Source: Castor canadensis (taxonomy: Eukaryota; Chordata; Mammalia; Rodentia; Castoridae). Taken from it: a stretch of DNA of 64,000 nucleotides. The notes beneath the pieces were generated by a model that was given only the letters and a program-made list of their open reading frames with translations, did not search any database and was not told the DNA's origin. The stretch is from NCBI RefSeq assembly GCF_047511655.1, contig NC_133398.1, positions 49,667,638-49,731,637 of the forward strand, read 5' to 3'. This document shows positions 24,166 to 36,902 of this stretch, piece by piece. How positions within the stretch are numbered: the first letter of the stretch is position 1; each line of letters opens with the position of its first letter. The translations under genes and the position numbers were made by a program.

Positions 24166-25262
24166 ATTTTCATTAGTCTCTTTACACTATGTAAGTCAAT
24201 TCTCCTGCCACTTACAGATTAGAATAAAAATTATTTGTATAACTGGTATAGCATCAATCTACAAAAATCTACCATTTGCAAAACTCCTATGATTTTTGCA
24301 ATATTCTGTAGCATGCTCTTTGTTGCCACAGGTAGAATTTTACTTCTCTTATTTTTTTTTTATTTTGGTCTTTTATCTTGCTATAGACTTGAGACAGGAG
24401 GCAGTATGGAAATGATATAGAAGACAAAACCTCATTTTTCATGAAAATCTTTCATCACTTTCAAACTAACATGAGTCTGCAGCTTACCTGTAGCAAGGCT
24501 TGCCTCAGTAAGTAGCTTGCCTTGCCCTAGTCTTAGACTAGTCGGTCTATTTTAGTGGTGGATTTGCAAGCACATTGAGACCTTTGGGCCAATTAGATTC
24601 TGTCACATCCTCATGAGTCTCACTCACCTCTGAACTCTTGACTCTTGGATCCAGTCTCCATTCTTGCCTGTTATCACCACAAGATTTTTTTAAAACTTCT
24701 TTCCCTGATGTTTGTACCTTAGATTTCCCCAACTGACCTGGCTTTGTCATGCTTTTAGCTACTTCCTACTCCCTCACCCTTGATTCTAGTAGATTCCACA
24801 AAGCTTCCCACTACCAGACTTTCTAACTTTTGTATTTTCTTCCCCTCCCACAGACACCCCAACCACAAACTGAGCTCCCTTCTCTGGGGGCTACAGAGTC
24901 AGTACCACATCTGCCAACTCTGAAAGTGTACCTCCAAAACCAGTGTCCTTTTGACAAAGATTGATTAAAAAAAATGCTTCTATATGTACTTTCTGGAGTG
25001 CTTTTACTATTACCTTGGCCAGAAGGAAAGGATGTGGGCTTCATTTACAGTTGTGGTGACAATGAATCACCTATAGAATTTGGTACATTTCCGAAGTGTG
25101 ACTTCCCTCTCACACTCTCACTGCAATTGCACTACTTCTGTGTAATAAGAGAAATGAGTAAAACTTGAAGCTAAAACCAAAACCTTCATCTGAGCAAATA
25201 ATTTCTAACTTTATCCTAACTAAATCTCATACCAGACCAGACTTTTTTTTTTAATGATTTTT
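24166..25262. other. No confirmed feature
   Basis: Mixed composition. A plus-strand frame at 24974-25168 begins with a hydrophobic stretch (MLLYVLSGVLLLLPWPEG) that imitates a signal peptide, but the start context is weak and no donor site follows, so I do not call a gene. Confidence 0.4.
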
Positions 25263-25415
25263 CTTCTTTTGACAGGGTTGTTGAGTCAGGCCCTCAGCCC
25301 TTTTTGTTACGGTTATTTTTTTCAGATAGGGTCTCACTTTTTGCCCAGGTGGTATGAAATCTCAATCCTCATACCTCTGCCTCCTCAACAGCTTACATCA
25401 TTACACCCAGCTTAA
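25263..25415 (-). repeat. 7SL-derived (B1/Alu-like) SINE, degenerate
   Basis: AGATAGGGTCTCACTTTTTG followed by TGCCTCCTCAACAGCTTACA and CCCAGCT is the reverse of a 7SL-type monomer. It is well diverged, with a T-rich left end (tail). Confidence 0.65.
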
Positions 25416-25629
25416 AAAATGATTTTTCTTCACCTGGTTTGAATGCCATCTCTTTTCCCTACTTTGTACTCAAACACTGTGCAATTTAAAGCATTTTCTT
25501 TTCAAACACGTATTCCAAGAAATCTGTTCTACTTTTGGCCTAACTATTCATTCAACTAGAAATATATATTTGATTGACATCAGTTGAATCCAAAAAACTG
25601 AACATGTAACTGTTGTAGTAGTCATAGCT

Positions 25630-25790
25630 AACAGTTACTGGATGCTAACAGTTGCACAGTGCTAAACACAATTATTATGTATTATTTATTTCATCCTTAT
25701 AGCAATACTATGAAATAGAGTTACTAATAATATTTTCACTGCAAAACTGAAAGTTCCCTCTAAACTTACAAAATCTTATAGCTGGAAGTT
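25630..25790 (-). repeat. MIR SINE relic
   Basis: The reverse-MIR order is visible: CTAACAGTTACTGGATGC, 'TTATTTCATCCTTATAGCAA', then 'ATTTTCACTGCAAAACTGAA'. Diverged. Confidence 0.55.
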
Positions 25791-26034
25791 TGGGTATGTT
25801 GTAGAATGTTATGAAATGAGTTACATTTTTAAACTGATAAATGACATATGAAGCAAGCAAGCATGCAATCACAAGGGTGAATATGCAGGTCATTTCTCAT
25901 TTTCTGAGAATTTAAATTTATGAATGGTCCCTGCCATTGAAGTTCTACTATGGATATTTCATTTCTATTAACATTTCTTGGAGAAGTTGGGAAGATGTGA
26001 GGGTAGAGAAGAAAGAAGAGAACAATGGAATTCA

Positions 26035-26163
26035 CGATTAAAGCTTTTCAGCTATGGAGGAGTCAAATTCAAGTATGATATATCTGATACATTATAAGAA
26101 TCTTTGTAACTACACCAATGTACCCCCACCCAGCACAACAATTTAAAAAAAAGTTTTTCAGCT
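26035..26163 (+). mobile_element. Very short L1 3' end with imperfect TSD
   Basis: A 13-bp near-repeat (AAGCTTTTCAGCT at 26041, AAGTTTTTCAGCT at 26151) brackets about 100 bp that matches the L1 3' end at 45.36-45.45 kb (ATATATCTGATACATTATAA, then a C-rich run and A-tail). Confidence 0.75.
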
Positions 26164-27022
26164 GCTACATGCTTTCATGAGAAGTTGCTAAAACATAATT
26201 GAAAATTACAAGTTCAACAAAGATTTTGACTTCTTTATAATCTCTGACTCCAGGAAAACAGGAGAAATTTACTAATACATGAACCCACATTTTGAGTGCC
26301 TACAAAAGCTAGGGGCTTCCTGTATATTTGTAATCACAAAGTGATCTTTAAATTTGCTATAATTAAAAATAAGTCAGTTTTTTCCTAAGAAACTTTTTTC
26401 TTGTCAATATCAGATGATACTTAGTGAGCTCAAGATGGTATATATGCTTGCATATTTATCATCATTGCTCCAAAATTTACAGGGAAAGATTTTCAAAACT
26501 AGAAAGTAGAAATTTTCCTTTTTCTGACATCACACAAATTGTTTAGCTACCTTCCAGAACCTATTTCAATACCATTTTTCATCTTCTTTAAACACAAGTC
26601 ATTGAGGTTTTGTAAATATTGTCTCCTAAGAAGAAAAGTTTGTTCATTAGAAATGGAGGGACTCACTTTTTTAAATGACAAATTCGAGGTAATTAACAAG
26701 ACGTCAACTAGGTTTCTGTAACGTCAATAACAAAGCTAAGGCACATTAGCTTTTATCACAAAGTTGTCAATACATGGATTGTGTGATAATAGGACAAAAG
26801 GGGAAGTGTTCAAAGAACAGTGAGGTACTTATCACTCTGGATTTCAAAGGGGTTATAAAATGTTCTAACTACCTTATGCTATCCTCCTTTTCCAAGTGCA
26901 AGCAAATAGGAGTGGACCTCTCTCTTATTGATTGTATACCTAAAACAAAAATGGTCACATGACTTTCCTGGACTAACAAAGCCACCTCTAAACTAAGGAT
27001 AAGATCATAAATTCTTTAGCAT
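26164..27022. other. No recognisable feature
   Basis: AT-rich, no named repeat and no splice-bounded open frame. Confidence 0.4.
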
Positions 27023-27026
27023 CTGC

Positions 27027-27405
27027 AATGGTTAATTTTATGTGTCAACTTGGTTTGACTCTGGTGTCAAGTGTTTGGCCAAACACCAGGCAAAATGTTT
27101 CTGTGAAACTATGTTTTAAAGGCAATTAACATTTAATGAATGGACTTAGATTAAAGCAGATTGCTGTCCATCATCTGGATAGACTTCATGCAATCAGCTG
27201 AAGGCCATCACAGCAAAGACTGAAGTTTTCTGAACAAAAAAGGAACTCACCTGAAGACAGCAAGTTAGAAATCCTGCCTGAGTCTCCAGCCTGCTACCCT
27301 GAAATATTCAGGGGAGATGGACTGGAAACAACCACCAACTCATCTGAATTTCCAACCTCCTGGCTTGTACTTCACAGTCATGGGACCAATTTATGGGGGG
27401 GGGGG

Positions 27406-27437
<32 letters not shown>

Positions 27438-27470
27438 CCTACTGTTTCTGTTTCTTGATAAACTAAGATA
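27027..27470 (+). mobile_element. ERVL-type (MLT2-like) LTR relic
   Basis: The start TGGTTAATTTTATGTGTCAA, the GTTTGGCCAAACACCAGGCA and TTAGATTAAAGCAGATTGCT sections, the TGCAATCAGCTGAAGGCC part and the GAGTCTCCAGCCTGCTACCC part follow the MLT2 consensus order as I remember it. Near the 3' end, where MLT2 copies carry a simple repeat, this one has a G12-(TG)n tract. No internal ERVL genes are attached, so it is a solo LTR. Confidence 0.75.
27395..27437. repeat. G12 run plus (TG)n microsatellite
   Basis: Twelve consecutive G (27395-27406) are followed by about 15 TG units with one interruption. It lies inside the MLT2-like LTR. Length is expected to vary between individuals. Confidence 0.95.
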
Positions 27471-28285
27471 TACTGTTTTAGGATATTTCCAGAGTTTTTA
27501 GTGGATTAAAAGCAAGTGACTTTCTTTTCTTAACTTAAAATAGTTCAAGTAGATGATTTTCCCAATTTCATATTTTATACATTTACAAATAGCACATCTT
27601 TTCTCTCACTTCCTTTTTTTAAAACCCATTAATAGCTTCCAAATCCCCCAAATTCTTGGTGTGGTCTACAAGGTCCCCAATGTCATCTGTCCCAGATAGA
27701 AGGTTCATCTAACAGGATCGCTGCCAACAGTCATTTGCACAAATCACTTTCTGTTTGCTGGATATGAACAATCAGTAGAATACAGGGCCACTCAGACTGC
27801 CTTTGTGAGCACAGAATTAAAACAGCTGGATACTGATGCCCTTAACTAATTATTTCAGTAAGGTAGAACATCTGAATGCATGTCCTTTCTGCCAAGTCAA
27901 CTGGAGTCTAAGAGCAGATTACCCCTGCTTTAGAACTGCTAGCTGCCTGATGTTGGTTCTCATTTCTCTAACCTCCATTTCCATAACTTAATCTAACATG
28001 AATGTTGACAATACACTTCCACAGGTGTGCCCCCTCTCAGTTATATGCCCTGGTTACTTTGATGGAACTTGAGAAATACCTGCTGCCCATGAATAATTGA
28101 AAGGACATCTTGGTCTCAGCGGCAGCATATTTTGAAAATTGTCTTGGGTTACAGCTCCAGGAGTACATTACAAGCACTATGAATCCATTCCTTTTTTTTA
28201 AACAAACCTTATTGTATTTTTTATTTAACCATGAAGTAGTGATTCTTTTTTTTGATATCCCATCATGTCTGTCTGTCTCTCTTTC
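27471..28285. other. No recognisable feature
   Basis: Single-copy looking, AT-rich; no coding frame with splice context. Confidence 0.4.
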
Positions 28286-28440
28286 TTTTAATTATGTATT
28301 TTTATTATTGCTGTATTAGGGGCACATTGTAACATTTACCAACGTTTTACAATATATCATAGTTTAATTCACCCCCTCCATGGATCCATCTTTACTTCCC
28401 TCAATTTGAGTGGATAACAGTCTCCGTAATCTGAAAGTGT
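28286..28440 (-). mobile_element. Short L1 3' UTR, older type
   Basis: TTAGGGGCACATTGTAACAT and ATTCACCCCCTCCATGGATC match the 3' UTR type at 8.5 kb. Strongly 5'-truncated; T-rich left edge is the tail. Confidence 0.7.
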
Positions 28441-28782
28441 AATGTTCCTTCTTGGAATCTAGTGCTCCCTGTCCACTAATTAAGCATCATATTCCTTGGA
28501 TAATATGGCCATGTGGGTTGTCCCTTCCTCTGAATTGTCCCATTCAACAGCACATCTTAAATCCATCTAAAAATCCTTCTTATGTCAATGTAGTTTCAAA
28601 AGTTTACATTAATATGTTTTTATCCTTCACTGAGCATAATACAGTATTTACTTTTTGAGTAATGCACTAGTAAAATTACATTACAGAAGCAAAAACTGTA
28701 GAAAGACTACTCAGAAATTACATGTCTGGGAAGTTGCAGCTGTACCAAGTCCACCAGGCTAGCTACACCATTACATCTCAGG

Positions 28783-28783
<1 letters not shown>

Positions 28784-28824
<41 letters not shown>
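28784..28824. repeat. (CA)n microsatellite
   Basis: About 20 uninterrupted CA units, followed by an imperfect CG/CA end. Confidence 0.97.
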
Positions 28825-28826
<2 letters not shown>

Positions 28827-29109
28827 ACCATCAGCACAATAATAAGGAAAAGGGACAAACATAATACTAGTAACTTCTAAAAACAGTAAGAAATTTTGGC
28901 CTAATTAAGCAAAATCTTGATTGTGTGTCTCTAAATATGGAATATATAAGCAAAAGGAAGAAGGTCTGTTCAGGAGTTAGAACAAGAGAAGAAAAAACAA
29001 GAAGTAGTAAGTGTATCTCATGTATCATCCAAGGGGGAAGTACCTTGAACCTTGAGCTTAGAAATTTCATTCCATCAAGCAGATAATAAAGATAACAATT
29101 TATACTCAT

Positions 29110-29300
29110 ATTGTTCCTATTCTACACCAAAAAACCTCAAGCACTCTACATTTAATAACTCAATGTGCAAAGAAGTCTGTAAGTGGGTACTAGTACTGCT
29201 GTTATTATCAGATAAGGATGCTGAGGTACCAAGAGTTTACTTATATTATTTGCCCAGGCTATGAGTGGAGTTGGACTTGAATCTAGAGGGCCTAATACAG
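29110..29300 (-). repeat. MIR SINE relic
   Basis: Reverse-MIR order: 'TTTAATAACTCAATGTGC', 'TTATCAGATAAGGATGCTGA', 'TTTGCCCAGGCTATGAGTG', 'GGACTTGAATCTAGAGGG'. Recognisable but diverged. Confidence 0.65.
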
Positions 29301-29722
29301 GAATCAGTTCTGTATTAGTTCTGTAATATTAGAATATGGTGAAAGTGGGGAAGACTGCTTCCTTTTATTTCTGGGAAAAGAAAACCAGTATTTGTTATGA
29401 ACTTGTGGGGGAGGAAGGGGTTTATGCCAGGAATTTTATATACAATGTGCTGGAAACAACATTGTGAGTCAAATAATTTAAACTTTTTAGAGACATAAAA
29501 ACTAGGCCCTAGGAAAGTCACTGGAGAATCAAGTAGTTTTCTTGGGGACCATCAAGGATTTATCAAAACCAAAGACAGTGTGTTTGTTCCCTTTCATTCA
29601 TCTTTAAAATAGCCAAAAACTAAATTTAGCATCTTAAACTAGCCCTGAGAAGAAGACACAATCTTGAGATTGTGGTCCATCTGTTCAACTGATATAGACA
29701 AATGGGGCAATAGATAACACAT

Positions 29723-29756
29723 CAACACACACACACACACATACACACACACACAA
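29723..29756. repeat. (CA)n microsatellite, interrupted
   Basis: About 16 CA units with one TA interruption. Confidence 0.95.
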
Positions 29757-32025
29757 TTAAGTTCAGCTATTTCTGAACTGTGAGGACTCAATTTCATGAG
29801 CCCTGTTCTGCTGATTTCGTGAATCTGCAGAGCATTCTATTTAGTGAAAAACGTGTCTCAAAGACTACAGCATCGAGCACACTTTCAGTCCCTCCAATTG
29901 TTTGTTCAGCACCATGAAGACTCACTTACGACATAAGAAAGAGGGTCCAAAGTTACAGTGGAAGACAAAGCAAGAGTCAAAATCAGCACCCATGAATCTT
30001 TCCAAATATGACTTGTCCAGAGAGCTTGTTAAAAACAAATTTACATTTTCTTTTAGTTATAAAAGTAATATACTTTATAGAAGAGTTTACAGGAAAATAA
30101 AGATAAAAACTGTTAAACCCTAAAACTACTATACTATGGTAATTAGGATAATATCTCTGGCTGATAGAGTATTTTACAATTACTATACTTTTGATAATAT
30201 TTAGATCACATTATATACACATTTTTGGTTATTCTTTCACTTAATATTCCCTCCTGAATGTTTTTCTTATTAAACATTCTTTGACATTTAAAGCCTGCAT
30301 AATATTTACAATATAGATCTATAGCACAGACATAGCACAGTGTATCTTCTACTGTAAGATAATAATAGTGTTAACTAGCTTTTACCATCATAAACCAATG
30401 AGACAGAGATTGAAAGAGAACCAATTCTTCACTCTGAAAAATCATAAACAATAGAAGGAATTAAGTATATAAATGCATTTCCAGCATGAACTGTTTTAGG
30501 GTAATCCACTGGTTGAGGAGGGTAAGTTTTTCTTTATAGAAAATTACCAATTAGTTTAAAATAATTGATGGAAGTAGCAAAGTTCCATTTTATAAATTTT
30601 AATGAAATAACAGATCTAAACAATGATTGCTGAAGAATACCTGTAACCATTATGTAAAATACCAATGAGAAATTTGATCACAGAAGACTCACTAGAAGCT
30701 ACTGATCGATATTAGCATCACTACAATTGGAGCAGCCAGAAACGACATGCATTCTGGAGTGATAAAACAGGAAGAACAGAATATCATACATATTCAAGTA
30801 AAATAATCTTTACTCTAATCAAGTCTCCTGTTCTAACTTCTGTGTAGGAAATAAGTAAAATAGAGGAAAAACATCCAATGATACCATGAAATAGGCATTA
30901 GCTAGATCTGGAATATAGAATATTCTACAGGACAAATTTTCCAATTTATTGAATGAATAACAAAAAGTAGGGAAGTGTTATTGTGTGTAATGTGTGTAAA
31001 GTGTTGACTTTACTTAGATTCTAAAGTAAATATGAGGCAACTAAGACATTTGGATATAACCTATTCATTTCTCTTACACTTAATAATGACCTTTGGTTAT
31101 TTTTTAAACCTTCACTATACAGAGAGTTTTGGAGGGGAAAGGTGACATAAATTCACTGGAAAGTCACAGGAGATGTTTGACCCTATCTTTTCCAGTAATT
31201 TCTACAGTAAAGGTAATTTAATTTTAAGGCAGATGTGTGCTTTGTAACCTGCAAGCTACAAAAAAAAGGAGTTTAAAAACACAAAAAAGATCCTGTTTAG
31301 CTAGAAGGAGCTCTGCATCAATAATGGAGTTTAAAGTTTTTGCAGCTAATCTTAACTCTATATGACCAATTTAACTGAAGCTTGGGACAGACTAAAATCT
31401 AACTTTATTACTTTGTGATTTCTGCATTGGCCAACTTGGATGCACCTGTGAAATGTGAAATTGTGAGTAGAAGAGACAAAATCTTTGCCACAGTCATAAG
31501 CAAACAATGTAAGCATGGTGCTCAGAGTCATCCTTAAAAGCTCTCTCAACAAGTGAGATTGCACAAACTCTCCTATTTATTCCAACAAATCTGTACGTTC
31601 CAAGCATATGGTGTCAGAAGCTGTGATCTGCGCCTTTAAGAAAAAAAATGAAGACGCACACAGAAGGGCAGTAAGGAGATATGAAACATAGCAGGGACCT
31701 GGGAAAACAGCCCAAATTACTCTAGTAATTTTGAGTGTCTGCCCTCCCTCCTCCTGCCTTATTAACTTCAGGCTACCTACAGCTGAGCACCCTGCTCTCA
31801 TTATAATTAGTCCTCAATTTCACCCACACTGGCTCCTCCACTCTCCTGCTGCCCAGGCCTCCCAAACATCTGTGGCCTCACTTGATGTGCCTGCCATCAT
31901 CCTTCATGTCAACAAGTCCCAAGCACATAAGACCTGAGTGGGAACAAATAAATAAATAAAGCCATACCTTTTATACTTCAGTGTTGAAATTAAGCATGGT
32001 ACTTAATTCTAATCTCTTCTAATTT
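29757..32025. other. Long stretch with no gene recognised
   Basis: About 2.3 kb. Most is AT-rich. The part 31590-31940 is more balanced, holds CCCTCC-rich and homeobox-like ATTATAATTAG sequence, and could be a conserved non-coding element; only a cross-species alignment could tell. Confidence 0.35.
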
Positions 32026-32205
32026 CTCCAATTCCCATGTGCTTACCATGTAATAAGCATGAATAGGCATTAATTTTAAGCCACATAACCCTGAGCAGTT
32101 GATATTAACATATCAAATTCACCAAAGAATAAATAGAAGACTGAGAGAGGTTAAGCAGTCACAATGATTAAAACCAAAATTTTTACCTAGGTCCTGAAAG
32201 ACCTT
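32026..32205 (-). repeat. MIR-like relic
   Basis: TGCTTACCATGTAATAAGCA, 'AAGACTGAGAGAGGTTAAGC' and the later GGTCCTGAAAG piece follow reverse MIR. Weak. Confidence 0.5.
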
Positions 32206-32439
32206 TGCAGAGTTTGGCGTTCATTTCCTACACTCCTTGCTAACTTCAGTTAATGAGAACAAAACCTATAAGGAAAAAATATCCTTACGGAATTTGCCTT
32301 AAATTATAAGATAGTATTTTCTTCCATATTTCTAATTGAATCATTGATTTCAAGTAGAAAAATGAAAACACAAAATCTAACCATTCTTGCCACTATGTAA
32401 AAGCTGAGCAAATATACAAGTTCAGCAAAGACAAGAAAC

Positions 32440-32670
32440 ATGGACTCTGAGAATGAACACTCCTGAGAACAATGTCAGTTTCTGCTTTTATTTACTATCT
32501 GTGGTATCTTTGGAGGAAGTTACTTCACCTCTCAGGATCTCAATTTCCTGCTGTATAAAATGGAAAAAAATTTTCTCCCCCAGAATATTCACTGACAGAT
32601 TAAATCAAATAGCATATAAATTTAGTCTAATACATGCCCAGAAAATAGTAGTTGATACTGCAAATTCTCA
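32440..32670 (+). repeat. MIR SINE relic
   Basis: GGAAGTTACTTCACCTCTCA, 'TCAATTTCCTGCTGTATAAA', 'ACAGATTAAATCAAATAGCA' and 'TGCCCAGAAAATAGTAG' occur in MIR order. Confidence 0.7.
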
Positions 32671-33694
32671 ATCTTTCAGGAACAGGTTGCCCAATTTGTA
32701 GATTGAAAATGGATCATATTAAAAACACATTCAAACATATAATAATACATATTTTATTATTATACATGCACATAAATTAGGAAGACTGTGTAATAGAGAT
32801 AGTGTTTCAAATATGCAGTGTTTTGACCTACATCTGGAAGCTTACCAGTTGCAGATTCCTCCACCTCAGCCCCACTCCTAACTTCATTCCTGCCAACTCC
32901 TATCCTATCTTTCAGTCCCAGTCTTGGTCAAAACGTGGTCTCTTCTCTGTCTTTTGTCATAGCTACTGCCTAACTCACTGCTCATGTAGTTCATAGGGAG
33001 GTGATTAGGATCCAATCTCCTGCAAAGTCAACAACAGTTAACATGCCATCAGATGATACTGAGCTTCTATGGTTAAATTTATGGATTATGTGGAATGATT
33101 TGTCATCATCCAATACCTTGTCCCACTCTCCCTCCACCCACCCATATATATAATAATGTATACACACAGACATTATTAACACACTTCTCTCAGTATGATT
33201 TTTTCTAGTGACACTAGCTTTTGTCTCAACACTTATAATGATAAGGAAATAATTTCATTTTCAAGACATATATTATTTGAGAGTTTGATAACTGAAAAAA
33301 TTCCGTTTTCGACTAAGCAAAATGCTCCAGATATTTAATCTGAGCTTTGTATTCCCCTCAATAATACAAGCAACAATACAAAAGCTTCATTTAATTCTTT
33401 TTTCATGAATTCAGCTCTTTGGTATCATCTTCAGATAAGATGATAAGGAAATCAGGTTGTACCACATAGGCATTATACTAAGTGAAAGATGCCTGTCTCA
33501 AAAGATTACATACAATATGATTCCATTTATATGATATTCTGAAAAAAGCCAAAACTATAGGAACAGAAAATACATCAGAGGTAATTAAGGATAAGGATGT
33601 GGGATTAGGGGATGCTATGTATGTCTGACTTTAATGAGGCAGCAAAGGAAATTCTTTGGGGTGACGAAATTATCCTGTATTCTATTGTGCTGTT

Positions 33695-33880
33695 AAGATA
33701 GTTGTTACAAAATTAGAGATAAGGGCAAAACAGTTTCTTCCCTGTAGCGAGGGGGTAGGGGGAGAGGGAGGGGTCGTGGGGGAAGGGGGAGAGAAATGAC
33801 CCAAACATTGTATGCGCATGTGAATAAAATAAAAAATAAAAAGTTAAAAAATTAAAAACTTAAAAAGATAGTTGTTACAA
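33695..33880 (+). mobile_element. Very short L1 3' end with perfect 16-bp TSD
   Basis: The 16-bp repeat AAGATAGTTGTTACAA lies at 33695-33710 and 33865-33880. Only about 154 bp are enclosed: the last part of the young L1 3' UTR (GAGGGGGTAGGGGGAGAGGG, then CAAACATTGTATGCGCATGT) and an A-rich tail. Extreme 5' truncation with an intact TSD indicates a recent event. Confidence 0.95.
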
Positions 33881-33964
33881 TCACCTATGCATGTATGAAG
33901 ACTCACAGAACTGTATACCAAAAAAGGTGACTACTACTATATAAATTCAAATTTTAAAGAAGGA

Positions 33965-34200
33965 ATATCATTTATTGATCGCTTATTACGTTCTGAATGC
34001 TCATCATCATTCTTTTATTTTAATCCTCATAATAATCCCATAAAATAGATAACTGCAGTCTCATTTTTCAGATGAATAAACTTAGGTACAAAGAAATTAA
34101 CTAACTTGCACTACATCGCAAACCTTGATACAGGCATACCTTGGATCTTAACCAATCAGTCTGGATCCAGAATTACATATCCTCATTATTGTCCTATGCT
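33965..34200 (-). repeat. MIR SINE relic
   Basis: Reverse-MIR order from 'TTTATTGATCGCTTATTACG' through 'TTTAATCCTCATAATAATCC', 'TTTTTCAGATGAATAAACTT' and 'AACTAACTTGCACTACATCG' is clear. Confidence 0.75.
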
Positions 34201-35250
34201 GCCTCTGAAAAAAGTGAAAAAGGGTTCATGTACCCTCCATCAATGAAATACATAACTTGTGCAAAGAGTAGAACACCAGATAAAATTGTTCCAACATAAT
34301 ATAGCTAGCAAATGGAGCAGAGTATGTGCCACCATGACAAACATGTTTCTAAGCCCACAAGAAGTCTTAACTGCTGTTTTAAAAACAATTTCCACTTTTC
34401 TTTGCAATCAAATACCTTCCTGTTCACATGCTAAATAAATTTTAAAATCAATTTCTAGTGCTTATGATCACTAAGAAAAAAAAATCGTTCCTCAACTACC
34501 CCCTAGTAAATTCTGAATGCAATGTAAAAATTAGAATATGTCAACGGTAAGCACAAATAAATTGTATAAAAATTCAAAAATCTTATTTTTCCTTCCCTTT
34601 CTTTACTTGCACAAAACTAAATCCTTCCGGATATTTTTTGGAACTAAAACCTCTTAGTAATGAGACAAACGGATAAATACACCCACGTCTGGTGCCTTGT
34701 GGTCATTCTTACATATTCATTCAGGTCTTTCAGTTCCTGCAACCCATATACCCACAAACTCCATTCCATGCATTTTGCAAAAACAAAGCTATCATCTGCA
34801 GAAGTGGTACATGCAGGTCTCATAATTCAGAAGCAACAGCAGCTGGAAAGAGAGAACAAAGGGAAAGAATTATGATGCCTCTTAAAACTAAGATTTACAA
34901 AGAAATCCTAAATTTAGTAAGCACTGTCTTACTTAATTTTGATGCAAAGAGTTGAAGAAAATTTGCTTTTGAATGTTTAATACTCAATATTTGTTCACAA
35001 TGGATTTAATCACTATGCTCAAGACAGATTACATACATAATCATGTACATGTTCCCCTTCTCCAGGTCAGAATGACTTATATCTGTGTGAACATTTCTTC
35101 CTTTGATTCATTTTGCCTGAAACATTAAAGAGTTTGATGGACATATTCTCAGCCCACCATCTTCCTCCTCCAAATGTCTTTAGCCTCAACCTTCTTAAGA
35201 TTCCGAAACAGTTCTAATGAAGTCTGCTATACCTTTTGTAACTACAATTA
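34201..35250. other. No recognisable feature
   Basis: AT-rich; the plus-strand frames near 34.66-34.95 kb overlap each other and have no splice context. Confidence 0.4.
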
Positions 35251-35254
35251 AATT

Positions 35255-35425
35255 TCATGCAAAGAAACCAGAGATAAGTGGAATAAGCCTCATTGGTCTT
35301 TGGAGTCAAACAGTCCTGGGTCCCACTCATTATGCTGTCATTTCCTATAGGTGCAGTACAGGACATGTTAAATTCTCTGGTGTCTCTACTGTAAATGTGC
35401 TTGCTATAGCCATAAGTACCTGACA
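35255..35425 (+). repeat. MIR-like relic
   Basis: CTTTGGAGTCAAACAGTCCT followed by a degraded body is like the 5' half of MIR. Weak. Confidence 0.5.
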
Positions 35426-35689
35426 AAATTATCACATGAATCCAGTAAAAAGATGTTGGCCTAACAAAAAATCTTACCACAGATTAGGTTCTATAAATAT
35501 AGTAGTTATAATTACAATTTAAAAAAAGGAATCCTACAGACTGAATAGTGTTTATCTATGGCCGTTTGCAGCTTTATTTCATACTCTATCCTTGGACAAA
35601 TTTTTCTACACCCTGCTTCAAAATCAGGTTTGATCATGTTGTAAATGCATAGGATTTTCAATATTAATCATGACTTACCAGCACACCTC

Positions 35690-36020
35690 TCATGGAATAC
35701 AATGGGCTTTCGTTTATGAAATAGTAGGCTCACCAGAGGAATATTTAAGAGATGTGAAATGAGTGCGATCTGGTGCAGTGAGCAGGGAGATTGCACAACC
35801 TGAATTCACAGGCGCTAGCATTACGCCCACACACCCAGGAAGCTCAGAGTCTGTGGCAGTCAGTAGCTTATCTATTATGTGCGGCTCAGGAGCTATAAAC
35901 AAGACCATGTGAGGACTCAGCTAGAATGCTTCCTCTGAGTCAGTATTAAACAAACTTCCGAACTGTTAGGGAAGGAAATAAAGCCACTGTACCCCCAAAG
36001 ACACCCACGACACAGGGTCA
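35690..36020. other. CpG-containing single-copy stretch of unknown role
   Basis: In a window poor in CpG, this 330 bp has a visible cluster (for example GGCGCTAGCATTACGCCCAC near 35811, plus GTGCGATC, GTGCGGCT and TTCCGAAC). No named repeat fits and no splice-bounded frame is present. It may be a regulatory or conserved element, or a young LTR piece. Confidence 0.35.
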
Positions 36021-36377
36021 GATTACCAATTACAAGATTGTATTCACTATTCTGTCAGAAACTGATGCAATAATTAAAAGAGGTTTTGTAAACTTTTTAA
36101 ATGTCGTTTAAAAATCAATAACTAGCATGAATTAGAACAGGGTGTAATCTCATTGGGAGTAGCCTTTTAGAAATTTACATGGTTCATTATGTGGAATGAC
36201 AGAAAATTTTGAAAACTTTTTGTGTTTTACTCCATAAGAAAACCAGCACAACTTTCTATTTACTGATAATGGCTTTAGTGACATAGTATCTAATACGATT
36301 TTGATCCAGAATAAATGAGGCAAACATCTTGTCAATGGTGGGCTGAAAAAAACACCGGGAAATCATAGATTCTTACA

Positions 36378-36595
36378 GACAGCATAGAACAGTGCAGTGG
36401 AAAAACCCATGCTTTGAAATCAGAAGTGTTCCAACTCTACATTTTCTAATTTTGCAATACTGAGCAAATTTTATCTCCTTACTGAGATTCCATTTTCTGC
36501 CACAATATTATGACCTTCACAAAATTTTTACTAAGATCAAATTAGATATTAGATGAGTAAACAGTTTGACAAATATGGGGAGTTATACTACTATG
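36378..36595 (+). repeat. MIR SINE relic
   Basis: GACAGCATAGAACAGTGCAG, 'CCATGCTTTGAAATCAGAAG', 'GAGCAAATTTTATCTCCTTA' and 'AAATTAGATATTAGATGAG' follow MIR order. Confidence 0.7.
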
Positions 36596-36902
36596 TGCTT
36601 TAATATTTAAATGTCCTCAGGTCAACTAAAACAAAACTTGAAAGAAATTAAGTATGGAATACCCTGGAATTGTTTTGCTTAAAGTAGATAATGAGTTCTA
36701 AAGCTTACTTCCTTTTTGGAGTTTTAGGAAGGGGGAAAAAAAAAAACTAGCCATCACCTGTAATTAGAAATCTGCAGTTATAACCAAATTCAGAGAATAT
36801 AAGTCTTCTTACATAAAATTTTATTTCTAAGCTTTAGAAAACTGAATACAGACTGAATCATAACTCACAAAAAGGAAACAACGAAAGCATTCTAATCCTT
36901 AC

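Noticed and set aside
24974..25168. Small secreted protein with signal peptide
   Set aside because: The hydrophobic start is suggestive, but the start context is poor, no donor follows and the rest has no recognisable fold.
28784..29756. CRISPR-like or regulatory repeat array
   Set aside because: The repeats are plain (CA)n microsatellites in a mammalian genome, without unique spacers.
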